Shown: positions 46,342 through 59,201 of the stretch, in pieces | How the letters are laid out: every line of letters begins with the position of its first letter | Numbering within the stretch: position 1 is the first letter of the stretch | Source of the DNA: Ampelocalamus luodianensis | Lineage: Eukaryota; Streptophyta; Magnoliopsida; Poales; Poaceae | Length of the DNA: 64,000 nt | NCBI GenBank assembly: GCA_036346255.1 | Contig: CM070624.1 | Coordinates: 20,864,626 to 20,928,625, forward strand | Direction of reading: 5' to 3' | The notes under the pieces: generated by a model | What the model saw: the letters and a program-made list of their open reading frames with translations, nothing else | What the model was told of the DNA's origin: nothing | The model's database searches: none | Position numbers and translations under genes: made by a program

Positions 46342-49033
46342 AAATGAAAGGAGGAGGTTTAGCCATGTTCTGCTTGATGCTAAAGTGAGCTCAGGTTCTC
46401 CACAAATGCGCTTTGTCTTTTGATTTCATCCTTCAGAAGTGGATGGCTAGATACCCTTACAAGGACACAGTGAACGAACTCTAGTTCTCAAATAAACAGC
46501 TGTGCTAGAAAGTGCTGGTTCTGTGTTGTCTCGCTTAAGTTGGCACTTCGTGCTGCACGAACTACACTTTGCAAAAAGAAAAGGTCTTACTAACTAGAAC
46601 ATGCCATGTAAGTCTTCCGATTTTTCTCACTGACATGTGCAACCGCCATCAGGTGCTAACTCACTTCTCAACACTAATATGCCAACTGTACAATGAACCA
46701 TCCGATCAACGTGAGAATACATTATTCTCACTGACTTTGGGAAGCTGACAAGTGACAGCATAGCAACCCAAAATCAAGAGTAAAATGTAATATAGGTTCG
46801 TGAACTTGCATGGTTCTTTTTAATAAAGAAAATTCGATTGCACATATCCTAAAACACTTATTCAAAGATGGAGAAGAACTAAGGAAAAAAAAGATACTCT
46901 TTTAATACCAACAATAAAATCCAGTATTTGCAGATCTTCGTATTGTCAATGCTATCGAGTTGTCTCGGTGAAGTTCGTGCTTCAAGTTCCACTCGATACA
47001 TGTAGGATAGGTTCAGAGGTCTTACGAACTACATGCTGCTTAAGTATTCAAATCTGTCCACAAACAAATCTATTCAACGAAATAATGCTTTGCTAATTGC
47101 AAATAATTTAGTTTGAGATGTGACCAAGAGCTATAATAATTGTGCATACATATGTACGGATTGTTGACATTAGAGACCGAGATGGACCAAGGGAATGTTA
47201 TGAGGATCCACAAATGATAATTTAAGTAAAGCCAAACAAGTGAAAGTATGAAACATATATTATGTTCTCTTTCCAAGTCCTACAATCTACAGACGATGGC
47301 TGGTGCAGTGATCGCCCAACGATTTGGTCACGTTTACACATTCAGACAGATATAAGTTACTGAACCATACAAAACAGACTTGCTATATCACAAAACACAC
47401 TATCCAAATGGAAAATAATGGAAAGCCGGGAACTACTGTAGCCAATTGATACTCATTATTTATGATATCGACACGAGCTTTGAAGAGTTGGGAGGAAATT
47501 GAACTATGCAAGCAGTTTAATATGACAATTAATGAATTTGCTTTAATATTAAATTATTAAGATCCATCTAGTTTAAAAGATTTCCCAATAATCCCAGCTT
47601 TACACCAAAAAAATTCTATATGTGCTAATGGAATAGAATATTGTCCATCAGCAGCAATAACATAAATAAAAGAAGAACCATAAAAATATCTCGATGATTA
47701 AATCAGCTGTGTAGAAGCTCAAGCCTCAACAGAACCACGAACATGGAACTGCAACTTCATTGAGCTTACCGAAAAATAAACTTGGTTTTGTTGCTAGAAA
47801 ATAAATATATGTACTTTGCATATTATATGTTAGGCTGATTTTTCTCTGAAAGTTCAAAACTTAAACCAATGACAGCCTCCATATATATTAATACACTAGT
47901 GCACTACCACCTACATTAACAGTTTTAAGCATAGATAAAGGTATATGTAAGACTTGAACTTACAATTGGATGCGCCGGCAACTCTCCGAGAGACCGATCG
48001 AGACTAGTCCCTACTAGCAATTGAGAGAGAGAAGACCGAGCGAAGTCAGGAAGCGAAATCCTAACCGAGGCGATCGATGGCGGGCGGTCTGACGGACGGA
48101 GCGGACGGCCCTCGGGCATAGCAAGGCGGCCAGCTAGGCGTGGGCTGTGTGCACTGGGCAGGCGGCCCGGACGCACCGGGCACGGGTATTGCTGACTGAG
48201 CGACGCGGCAAGCCGGCGAGCGGCGAGCGGAGAGAAGAAGGGAAGTCACCACTGCTTCAACCTGCCCCGCGAACTGCTGAAGGTGATTCCCAAATCCCAA
48301 TTCACGAATTATAATTCCCTAACTCTGAATGTAAGTCACTTGTTATTAAGAAGTTGTCACATCAGTATTTAGGTGATGTAGAAGAGAGAAGGTGGAGAGA
48401 GAAGGTGAGGTTATTTCTAAATGAAGAAACTGACAAATTGTTAATACTAAGACACAATAAACAATCAAATACTCTATTGAAGACATACTTGTTACTTAAA
48501 AATATGTTTTGTGAGTCTCACTGTCTCCAAACAAAATATCCACTGGATCATTTATGCAGCCCGACTTCATTATTGATGTGATAAATGAGTCAAAACATGT
48601 AGGGCACAAAGTTGTACTTCATTATTGATCATCAAGAATCATGCATACTTGTAGCAATTAAAGTCTTAGACACAAGCTCAAGAAACAATCTATTGGAAGA
48701 CTTGTTTCTTTTTATTAGATTGAGTACCCTCTCTCCTCTTAGTATCAAGCCAAGAAATAATCTACTGTAGATGCTCTAATTGGGAATCCCAAACCCCTAT
48801 TCCGAACTTTGAATTTGATGCTCAATTGGGAATTAAACTAGATTGATGACGTGTGTGAGAGAGAAAGATAGAGAGTTTGGGTTAATATGTATTTGTAATT
48901 GTAATTGCTCTCTCTCATATTTAGTTGAATTGCAAGTGCTAAATTTCACAATTGAGGAGGTTTTTTGCAAGTGTCAACAACATATGTGGAAAGATCCTTT
49001 TAATGATTTAATGGTGTGCTAAACCAAGCAAGA
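46342..49033. other. Intergenic, mostly unassigned
   Basis: AT-rich and without recognisable genes. At 47960-48260 a GC-rich patch has the look of a promoter or first exon, but no conserved protein emerged on either strand. At 48330-48800 repeated AGAGAGAAGGTGGAGAGAGA and ATCTACTGTAGATGCTC words suggest old MITEs. Confidence 0.35.
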
Positions 49034-50248
49034 TATATTTAAGAAAAAAATCCACTTTTCAAATATCAATTATCGTCTGAGTCTACTTTTCAACCTCGAA
49101 CTTGCCCGTCTTGGAGGACACCCCGACCACCGTTATCGCTCGGACGACCAAATTCCCGTGAAACATGACGCTGACCTTGATCCGCGAGGGGGTCCTTGTA
49201 GACTAGAAACTACTACTTGGACTCCTCCAGACGGCTACATCGAAGACGATGATGGATGCTTTGTTCCTCCTCCCTCCTGCTTCCCTTTCCATGCTGCCGC
49301 CTACTCTCGTTGTCCTCTCCCACGCCAATGCGTAGCTATTGCTGTCCGACGTGAGTTGCAACACAGCCTTCTCCCATGCCAATGCATCGTCGTTGCCATC
49401 CACCCCGAGCTGCAACATCGCCCTCCCAAACTCCAATGCGTCGCGCCGTCATCTTCTTACCCAAGTCTGGCCGACTGCCGTCGCACCCTTGAACCGATCT
49501 CCCTCTCCAGTGAGGTTCTTGAAAATTTGTTTGCGTCTCTTGGTGCTCCTTAGCCTCATAAATCTCCCCCCTTATTTAATTTCATTTCCGCACAGTCCTT
49601 CGCCTGAATCGACCCCAACTTCGCCACCTCTACTCGAGCACCGTCGTCACAAAATTCATTGTCTCAGGTAAGCCCCGACCATCTCCAATCGCGCAACCTA
49701 CAGGGATGAGCTCCTATTTATGTTTAGTTGTTCGCGCGCGCGCCATTTTTCAAAGAGCATCGTCGTTTCGCCGTCCCCATCCTTCTTCCTTTGCCCCGGC
49801 CGCCGTCGGTCGTCGTTGGTGCACCACCGTGTGTATCTGCCTACATCGCCAACTCCCAGCGCTTTCCCAACAACCCATTTTCACGGGGATAACAGACGTG
49901 TTCTTCTCATCTCGACCACCGTTGTCTTCGGCAGCGGCTACTCTGCTTTTCGTTGTTCCTTTGCATATATGAAAACATCAGTTGGAGAGAGGAAGATGGA
50001 CTAACATATGGGCCCAGAGTTTTTCAGCTCCCTCCAAATCCTCATGTACTGGCTAACATGATGGTTCAATGCCACATTGGTCAAAACCACTACCACGCCA
50101 CACCAATATTGGGGTGGGTTCATGTTGGGGGTATATTGACGGTTTCAACAGTAGAAGGGTGTGTTTTAGACAGATTTAGAGTTCGAGGTTGAAAAGTAGA
50201 CTCAGACTATAGTTGAGGGTTGAAAAATAGACTTTTTCCTATATTTAA
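49034..50248. mobile_element. Non-autonomous TIR-MULE
   Basis: The element is 49043-50239, with perfect 9-bp duplications TATATTTAA at 49034-49042 and 50240-50248. The ends are GAAAAAAATCCACTTTTCAA and reversed GGAAAAAGTCTATTTTTCAA. They then share GTCTGAGTCTACTTTTCAAC and CTCGAAC. The tips resemble those of the Pack-MULE at 2079. No transposase is present. Internal GC-rich stretches (49190-49960) read for 60-130 codons on both strands, but I recognise no domain, so a captured gene fragment is possible and unproven. Confidence 0.85.
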
Positions 50249-50399
50249 ACACTTAGTGATTGGTGATACCAAAGACAAGGAAACTATTTTGATTGCTATT
50301 GCTGATACACCTTGTTTTGTGATGATTTTTTTTTCATGATGTATGTTATCGGGCAACCATGTGTTAATCTCGTGGATAATGTGCTGTTAGTGAACCTTG

Positions 50400-51760
50400 T
50401 ATGAATCTCCTGAAAAAATATGCATTGATACTTAACTGAATCTTCTTGAAACCTAATGAAACCCTTGTGTGAATCTCATGAAAAAATGTGATGTCAGTGA
50501 ACCTTGTGTTAATCTTTATGAGACTTTATAAAACTATCTTATATTTTCATTTAACTTGTATTAGATTAGGTAAACTGGGATGAAAATTATGTAAAACATG
50601 AATAAAACTGAGTGAAACTAGGTAAAACTGGGTGAGCCAACATGAAACTTGCTTCCTAAAAAGGAATGAAACTTGTCAATAAAATATAGAGAAACAATGA
50701 TACCTTGTGAAACTTAATGAAACTTGTCAACAAAATATAAAGAAATAATAATACTCGGTAAAACTTAATGAAACTTGCCCCAAATAACTGGATGAAACTA
50801 GTTAAAACTTGATAAAACTAAATAAAACTTAATGAAACACGCTGTCACTATTGAAAACTTGTCTTATACAAAAAAGATGAAACTTCATAAAACACATATG
50901 AATTAGTTTCATTCAGTTATTTGGCATTATTAAAACTTCATGAAACTATATGAAACTTAATAAAACATGATGTCACTGTTGAAAACTTGTCTTAGACAAA
51001 AAGATGAAACTTCATGAAACTCATATGAATTAGTTTCATCCAGTTATTTGGGATTAAACTTCATGAAACTTAATAGAACTGCATGAAACCTGGGTAAAAC
51101 TTGCCCTACAAAATATGGAGAAACAATGATACTGAATGAAACCTGTCCCAAAATAATTGAATGAAACTAGTTGAAACTTGATGAAGCACAATGTCACTGT
51201 TGAAATTTCATGATACACATAAAAAATTAGCATGAAGCTTAGTGAAACCCCCCAATAAATTGCATGAGACTGGGTGAAACTTGATGAAACTATATAGAAC
51301 TGTATGAAATTTAATGAAACTTGACCCTAAAAAGAATAAAACTAGTTGAAACTTAATGTATTTTTTAATGAAACTTGTGTATTATCTTTGCATGTCACTA
51401 TTGAAAATTTTAATGAAACTTGCTATACAAAAAATATGGAGAAAACTTAATTAAACTGGCTTATAGTACATAGGATTTTGCATAGTGAGAGTAACACGAT
51501 ATTTCATGTTACTTGATGAAACTGTCTTAAATTGTGATGTCACTTTTCAACTTGTTTTAGAGTAGATACACCTAGGATGAGGAGACCTGTCTAAAACTTG
51601 AATGACAATGATGATACTTTGTCTGGTACTTGATGAAACTGGGTGAAACTTAGTGAAACTCACCTCAAAGTAAGTGAATGAGACTTAATGAAACACCTCA
51701 GAAACACCTCCTGAATTAGCATTGAACTTATTGAAATAAAGTGAAAAATAATGGTTAGAA
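50400..51760. repeat. TGAAACTTGATGAAACT-type degenerate repeat
   Basis: Well over fifty occurrences of TGAAACT with spacers such as TGA, TAA and GGG fill about 1.35 kb, mixed with two longer near-copies (50830-50930 and 50955-51050). No frame is conserved. The window start (1-170) uses the same word. Confidence 0.75.
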
Positions 51761-51993
51761 CTTAAATAAAACTGAATTTACATTAATATAGATGAAAAAG
51801 GAGGATAGCTAAAACCATGGTTCATATCAATGTGAAACACGTTATTAGATATAGGATTTTCATATTCAGCAATACTCAAATGGTTGCAAAAAAAAGACCA
51901 TAAAAATAGTGTGCCATCATGTAGATTTTCAAGAGATGAAACACTGCAACACATGCAAAAGTGAGCCTGTAAAGCTAATCCAGAGCAAGTAAA

Positions 51994-54900
51994 CTAATAC
52001 AAAAGTAAACTTAATGAACCATGTGACAAAGCATATACTGCAACCATGTGACTTGTGCAGCTTGTGACTCTTCCGCGAGCCGCTGCTAGCACTTGCTCTT
52101 GTTTCATCATTTTTCTGCCACGTTCAGAGAAGGAGGCGAACTCATATCTGTTGTACTCTCCTATAACATGGCTCTTGGTACAACTTGAAACCTTTGTACC
52201 AAAGCCACAACTACGTGCAAAATAATTGTAATATTTCTTTGCTTCTTCTTTGGTGAAAAATTCCAAGTCAATACATGGTTTTGCAAGTTGTGAACTGATA
52301 CAATTTGTATCTTCATCTTGTGCAAGCATTTTGCCGGACCCGGATTTAGCCAATCCAGAATCCTCTGTGAATCTACTATACTATTCCCTAAATCAGTAGA
52401 TAGTGCTCACAAATACATCACTGAATCATTTCATACAGGGCGTATACCGTACCATACATTAATTACAAAACGTCAGAGTTCACATAGACCGCATTGGGTC
52501 GCGTTTTACAATAGGGCCGATCATGCAAAATGGATACATTACATAAAAAGCGGAAGCAGTAGCGAAAGCAAAAGAGGAAGGCACATCTCGTCACAGGCAA
52601 GTGATTGGGGTAACCTGTGTGCAACCGATATTATCCAAAGACTTGGGTAATATTGGTGCGCGCAAGCACCAACTTATCCAACTATACTTGGGTGAGACCT
52701 AGACTACTAGAGACTAATCTACTCTCCATCGTCTTCTTGGCCATCAACCTCTGGATCCTCGTAGTATGCGTAGTGTCTTTGGTCCACAGGCTCTAGGGGT
52801 TTGGGGAGCGAGAGTGAGCACAAGTGGCAGTGCTTCGCGAGCCAACACACATAATGTGGTAATTATACATGCAAGGTTTAACAATGATGACTCAGTTCTT
52901 TTATTTGCCAAAAGCAATATTTTTAATTACCATTATTAGAAACTCCTATGACTTAGCATTTTAACTAAACCATATTTTATTAAAGAGAGAAGTTGTGCAA
53001 TATTTATAGTAGTGCAGGTTCCATCCACCTGTTACATGGTTCCATCTACCATATGCTTAATTTTGATTACTAGGGTTACATCCACCCAATTAACAACACT
53101 GAGTTACATCCGCCTAGGAAAAACCAAAATCAGGGTTTACATCCACTCGATGAGTTTTCATCCCACCCACAAAGGTTTTTAAAATAGAAACTAACTCGAG
53201 TAAGTTCCCATGCCTGCCCTTGACTGTGGGCATGACTTTTCGAACAGTTTATACTCTGCAGAGACTATACACTTTACCCACAAGAGATAATCAGCTTGTT
53301 GTGTTTCACACGTTTTCTTAGACATGGGAATCAAGGAGATCATCACAAAGCCTTTACAATACATCCCCCAGTGTAAGTTACACCCGCTAAGGTTTCATCT
53401 GAGGGTGGTTACATCCACCACACCCAAACCCCCTCTTGCGCCACACAATGGCTTACACCAGCGACACGACCCTTGTCCACGACGGCTTAAAACCAGCGAC
53501 ACGACTCATGGGTCACTCCAATGGTGTAACTCGCACTGGTGGATACAAATTAGTTAGCCAGATTGACACCATTATAGACTTGTGGTTGCACTGTTTTACA
53601 TTGGGAGGTCATCACGGGATTAAGTCCTTGAAGTTATCTGGGCGGTGCATACCACATACCAACATTTCTCGTACTACATCCGCACCAACCATCATACCAT
53701 CCGCTCAGATGTGGTAACAGCAATTTATTAGGGCTTTGAGAAGCATAAACTAAGTTATCTCAAATATACTAGTCATTTCCATCCAATGACTGCCCAAAAC
53801 AAGTCTCATGTTTAAAACATGATGATTAGGGCAATTCATGATCTGGTACTTAAGCAAGACTAGCATGGCGCTTAAGTACGATCTATAGCTAGTAAAGTTA
53901 CCACTTAATTATCTAAGATGACAAGGATCATGTAATTCGAATCTCAAAGGATGGTATAATAATAATACTATAGTGTCAAATTGGCATGTAACCATCTTAC
54001 AATTAAACATACATTTGCATAAGGAATTAAGCATGCAATTTGATAATTTAAAATAATATAAATTTGCACAAATGTAGGTTCAATATGATCAAAGTGTTGA
54101 CTCGCCTGGGTCAAAAGCAATTGGGTCTTGGAAGTCTTGTGCTTGCTCGAACTGGGGCTCTTCTACGTCTTCGAACTCTACTCGGACGATCGCGCCAGAA
54201 AAACAAACAAACAGACGAGCAAAACAAATAAATACAAACTAAATATCAAATGAACTCTAAATTCAACAAAACCATAGCCGACCGAAAGATCTTGAATTTT
54301 AAAAAATTTAGAAACAAATTTCATTAAATTTGGAGTTAAAACGAGAGAACGGGCTCTCCAAAGTTCAAATTGGGATTAAAACCAAAAGAAGAAAAGAGGA
54401 GAGAGAAATCCTCTCTCTGACAGGTAGGGCTCACGACAGAGTATTTTTATTTTCTTTTTTCCTTTAAATTTTCTAAAGAAAACTACTACTAACAGGTGGG
54501 GCCTAGCTGTCAATGGCTCGGTTCACACGAACAGTGTATGGACCATAGTCCACGTGCACAGTGCATTAGTCCACCGAGGTGCACACTGCACTTAATGCAT
54601 TGGGCCCGTTGTCATTGACTCAGCCAAAACCGGAGTTAATCAACTGCATTAATTAAGCTTCAGGCCCACGCGTCAGTTTAACTCAACAGCAATTAAGTTA
54701 GCTTTAATCACTACTTTGTCTAAACGGCCGTGATTTGGTCTTTAATGATCGAGCTACAGTTGTTGTCTACTTCGGACAGAGCAGAGGAGCTCTGGGCAGC
54801 GCCTTGCCATGCTCATCGTCAGCGAGGGGAGCCACGGCGGCCGGCGGCGAGGCCAAAAATGTAACCCTAGGAGCTAAGCGGTCCTAAGGGTGGCGGTGAT

Positions 54901-56086
54901 ATGACCGACGGTGGATTGGAGCGGCGGTGCACTGGAGGTAAGCGGCGGTGGCGCTACAGTTATGGCGGCCATGGCGACCCGGTGGCGCTTCAAGCTAGAA
55001 AATGAGTGCCAAAGCAACTACGAGGTTCAAGGAACTTATCGGAGTGAAGAGGAAAGTCGGAGATGGACGGAGGAGGGCTGGCGACGGTGACCCGAGGCAG
55101 CGGCGAGGTAGGCGACGCGGGGAGCTTGTTGGAGAGGAGGAAGAGCCTTGGCGGCGCTTGGGATGTCTTCGGGACTTCCAGTGGGTGCTCTTTGTGCAGC
55201 CAATTGGAGCGAGACGTTCCAGCCGGAGACGAAGAAGAATGGGGAAAGGTGGCTCTCGGGGACGAACAAAGCAATGGGGAGTCGATTGTGGGTGTGGCGA
55301 AGATAGTAAGGGGTTTTTATAGCCTTAGGGAGGAGACATGGCCGTTACATGTGAGGATGACCATGTGGGGTCCCGAGGCGGCGTTAGGCATGGAGCTAAG
55401 GGAGGGGCATGGTGGCACTGGCGGGTGCGGGGGGTGCAGCGGGTACGCACGAGAGAGAGGTAAGGGAGGGATGGCATGGTCCAAAGCTTGACAGCGGGAT
55501 TTGCGGGCATGCAGGCGTGGCACAGCGCGGGAGCGGCAGAGCTGGGTGCAGGCATGGGCACGGCGCAAAGAGAGGGGGGAAGCCAGGGGTGAGTCTAGCC
55601 GAGGCATAGACACGGAGGGCATGCTCTAACATGGGTGGCGCGGAGCAAGGCAAGGCAGTGCATCGACGGATGTGGCGGAGCCGGGACGGGACGCGCACGG
55701 CACGCTCGGGGCGCGAATAGTATGGCAAGGGTGGCACGGGCCACAACCAGCCGGGCCATGGGGAAAGGAGGGGGATTGGACTGGGCTGGGCCCAAGGAGG
55801 TTTGGAAAGTTTGAGTTTTTGAAATTGAGCGAAATTGAGTTGAAGATTTGAATTCAATGTCAGACTTTGAATTACAAACAAACAGTCCCCAAAATGGGAT
55901 GTTACACATTTCTTCAGTGAAAAATTCCAGGCCAACACATGGTTTTCCATCCCTCTGCCCATTACTTGTGGCAAAAAAAACTTCAGCAAAGGTGGCCTCC
56001 AGTCCATCGTTTTGTGCGAGAATAGTCTCGACCGAGGTCATATTAGCATGTTTTGGAGGGGGGAATGAAACAACACATTTAAGCAT
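51994..56086 (-). pseudogene. FAR1/FHY3-type DNA-binding domain remnant, split by a solo LTR
   Basis: The downstream part (51994-52326) encodes KPCIDLEFFTKEEAKKYYNY, then SCGFGTKVSSCTKSHVIGEY and ASFSERGRKM, the FAR1 DNA-binding region related to MuDR transposases. Upstream on the minus strand (55912-56086) is TSVETILAQNDGLEATFAEV followed by KPCVGLEFFTEE. A 3.6-kb LTR lies between the parts. The KPCxxLEFFTxEE phrase occurs on both sides with divergence, so the region was duplicated before or apart from the insertion. It is followed by a GAAACT repeat instead of the rest of a FAR1 protein. FAR1 proteins are light-signalling regulators derived from transposases, and this may equally be a MULE piece. 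Confidence 0.6.
52327..55911 (-). mobile_element. Solo-LTR-like element 3
   Basis: The element is 52332-55906, with perfect 5-bp duplications CATTT at 52327-52331 and 55907-55911. On the minus strand it begins TGTAACATCCCATTTTGG and ends GGGTCCGGCA. A TATA box, TATAAAA, lies at 55315-55321, about 590 bases in. The block CTTTACCCACAAGAGATAAT near 53270 is shared with element 1. Open frames between 54990 and 55620 lie around the TATA box and show no domain. Confidence 0.78.
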
Positions 56087-56090
56087 CTAA

Positions 56091-57029
56091 GCTAGGCATT
56101 TCGTCGAACATGTTACATGCAACAAACAAGCAGCAGACAATGGGGGGAAAATTCGAAACTTGCCTGGGACATACTGGAGTAGCAGACAAAGGGAGACGGT
56201 GACTGAAGGGAAGCGGAGGCGGTAAGAGAAGCGTGCGCGGAGGAGGAGATGAAGGAGGCAAAGCCGAGAGAGCGGTGGGAGCGCTCCACATGCATAGAGA
56301 GGATGACGAGAGAGATAGGAAGAAGAGGCGGAGGCGGCAGCTCTGCGCGCAAGAGATGAAGGGGGAGGAGGGGAAGTTGCGCTCCTACGATTAGAGCATC
56401 AAGGGAAAGTCCGATGATTAGAGCATCAAAATCCTACGATTGGATCTTATACCGTCGGTTTGGGGACTCGACGGTATAGCATGTTGTAACAGCGCCCTAT
56501 TAGTAAGGATGCATCTACGTAGAACCACAAGCAGGAACAAACAGACGGACACGACGATGTCACAGAAATGTCAGACACAAAGGTACAACATTCTCTCTCA
56601 GTTTATTCCATATGCAATAATTGTAGCAAACAACAAAATTATAGGCTAACAATACTACTCAAAAGAAAATCGCAAACGGAAACTTCAAACGAAGGACCCA
56701 TTGCCAAATGGGTTCAGGGTAAAGCAGCAAGGGTGTCGACATCAACACATGACAAAAATTGTAACTACATTTATTATGATAACCAAAATATGAAACTAAT
56801 GGAGCCTGCAACACGCAATATGACCACAAAAGGTAGATCCCCAACATGATATTTCCTTTACTTTAACTACTTACAATTACATATGCAATAGTTTTTTCTG
56901 ACTAAACTGGACACATTGCAGATGATACATGCATCGAGGAAGATAATCTCATTATTGACTACATAAACTCCTCAACAATAACCAAGACTTTGGTGCACAT
57001 TGATGATGTCTCCGTATCCCAAAAAAAAT
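56091..57029. other. Spacer before Ulp1 pseudogene
   Basis: The first 300 bases are purine-rich (GGAGGAGATGAAGGAGG), followed by two copies of GATTAGAGCATCAA near 56390-56430. From about 56800 short windows resemble exons of the downstream Ulp1-type gene, but no sure exon could be placed. Confidence 0.35.
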
Positions 57030-57760
57030 TACAATGCCTAACAAATTGGCTTTTGCCGAAGGGCCAGGAAAGATGTGGCTTAATGACGACGTAAGTACAT
57101 CCATGTTAATGTACTCTTATGTCAACATGAACATCCTATCTAACCTAATTTCTTACTTGCAACTATAGGTCATCAATGCATACATCTATTATCTACAGGA
57201 TAAATACCGCAAAGAGACTAGGGCTGGTGCAAAGGTCTTCCTAGAGAAAACATTTATTACCGTACGACTAGCAAGAGATGGCATACGTGAAATGTCCAAA
57301 TTTCGTATAGAACTTGGCATGATTAAAAGAGTGGCAATTAATTATCTACAGCACGAAATGGTAACACTTAATGCCCTGACTAATTATATTTACTGTCATT
57401 TTTCTATAAAAATAATTAACATATCGCTTCCTGCAGATCTTCCTGCCGTTATATCGAAAATATACATTGGTAATTAGCAGTGGTCAACGCAAAACGATGA
57501 CAGATACAGGTGCTAGACTCACAAGGCGCAACTGAAAGAGTAGGCCTCGAACTGACACATGCGATGAGCTTGTTACTTACTTTGTAATCCTTCTTAGTTA
57601 AAATAATCCCCTATTTGATCTCTACAATAAAAATTTGTCACTGAACAGCTACAAGGAATGGACAACTATTTTGAGATCCGGGCACATGCTGAAGCAGTTC
57701 AACAATATAATTTGCCTGACCACAACATTACATCTTGGTCTATCACACATTTCATACGAA
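57030..57760 (+). pseudogene. Ulp1-type (C48) SUMO protease pseudogene
   Basis: Exon pieces with plausible introns follow the C48 domain. The first ends WLNDD at 57090, an intron runs 57091-57168, then VINAYIYYLQDKYRKETRAG and KVFLEKTFI follow. After a second intron that ends in CCTGCAG near 57437, the frame has shifted, and ENIHW, a stop, LAVVNAKR, a stop and QIQVLDSQG give the catalytic His and Asp region. Further on are VGLELTHAMSL and YFEIRAHAEAVQQYNLPD. The two stops in the catalytic core and the shift show that it is dead. Ulp1 proteases process SUMO in the nucleus, and such genes are also carried by plant MULE and CACTA elements. Confidence 0.65.
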
Positions 57761-59201
57761 AGAGGAGGCGGAAAGATGGGTACCTTACACATCAACGCTT
57801 CATAAAAATACTTTTCATTATTGAAGTTATTCAGAACAAAAATATATAGCTTCAGACTGTGTGCTTAACACATAATTATTTTAGTTCATGATTTAAAGAG
57901 CTTTCACTTCAAATACCCATGTATAATGATAAGCTTTATCTTGAACTAGGCACAAAAACAGTGGATTATGCTTCTAAATGGGAAGCAGAGTGCACATTGT
58001 TCTTTAGTTAATTATCACACCAATGTGCTTTAGTTAATTATCACACTATGGTGTTACAACAAATAAACAGTTTAGTGATTCCGAACCAAAAAGAGATACC
58101 TAAACACTAAACTCATTCAGCATGTCATAATCGACCCTAAAAAATGGTGCTCTTGTACTAGCATGCAACGATCACCTATAATCTGACATCCACAAACTGG
58201 GTAAAAGAAATGCAAGCATAGTAAAAACAAACGTACAGTGTGATTTAGGAGAAGAAACAAATAAAAAATTTTACCGGGGAACCTAGGAAGACAACGCGCT
58301 TGCAGAGGAGCATGTTGGTGGTGTACAACTACTCAAGGTGTGCCTTCCTAGTTGCCAGCCTTGCCGTTGATAGCCCTCAAAGGTCCCACCATGAGGAGAG
58401 CCTCCACGGAGCGCCCTCCGCGCATCGGGCCGCCGTCGCTGATGCGCGGACGCCCGCTCTGCTCGACACCCTCTAGCATCAGGAGTTACAGGAAAGGAAC
58501 AGGGACCATGATGATGTCAACGAGGAGGGGTAGGCAGCCGCTGGGAGGGTCGCCATGGCTGCTCGCAGCCGGCGACCACAGAGGAGACAAACACCACCGA
58601 CACTAGCCAGTGCCGCAGCGGCCACCGGGACATGAAGGCGACACCACGCTCCTCACGCTGTCGCTCCGCCCCCTCATCACGTCCTATGGCGCCACCCCCC
58701 ATCACACCGCGTGGACCCCACATCACGCCGCTCCGCATCGCTCACCGACCCGCATCACTCACCGCCCCAACGAGCCACCCCCAAAAAACGCCACCCCGAT
58801 GTGCCGCCCCTAAAATCATTCCACCTCGACGAGCCGCCCCCAAAATCATTCCACCCTGACAGGCCGCACCACCCCATCCTAAATCCCCTTTGCTATCTCT
58901 GGGAATAGAATAAATAACCTTAACCCTACCCAGCGAACAAGAGCATGCCATCAGGCCGGATAGAAAACGAACGGGCCAACCGGCGGTCCATAAAAACAAC
59001 GAATTGGTCGAACCATTTCTGGGCCGACCAGCGCACCATTCCGATCGTGAATGGAACTTAAAGCCCACTATGAATTGTGAAAATTACTGTTGTGTCATGT
59101 TTTCCTTTACAATTTTACTCCTCTTCATATTATACTACACATACTACTAGAGGAAGTATAACTAAATCCTAACTAATATCATCCATTGGATCAAGAAGAT
59201 T
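57761..59201. other. Spacer, no confirmed gene
   Basis: AT-rich to 58280, then GC-rich to 58900. At 58780-58870 a unit of about 35 bases (GCCGCCCCTAAAATCATTCC and variants) is repeated. The GC-rich part has frames on both strands but no domain I can name. Confidence 0.35.

Noticed and set aside
47960..48260. GC-rich patch as a possible first exon
   Set aside because: Frames on both strands give no conserved protein and no clear splice partner.
55396..56007. 203-codon minus-strand frame near the end of LTR element 3
   Set aside because: It crosses the LTR border into FAR1-like sequence, and the LTR portion is low-complexity.
58260..58400. Minus-strand words resembling a ClpP-type start (LCKRVVFLGSPV) before a GT
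   Set aside because: It is too short and isolated, and no further ClpP motif was found on either side.
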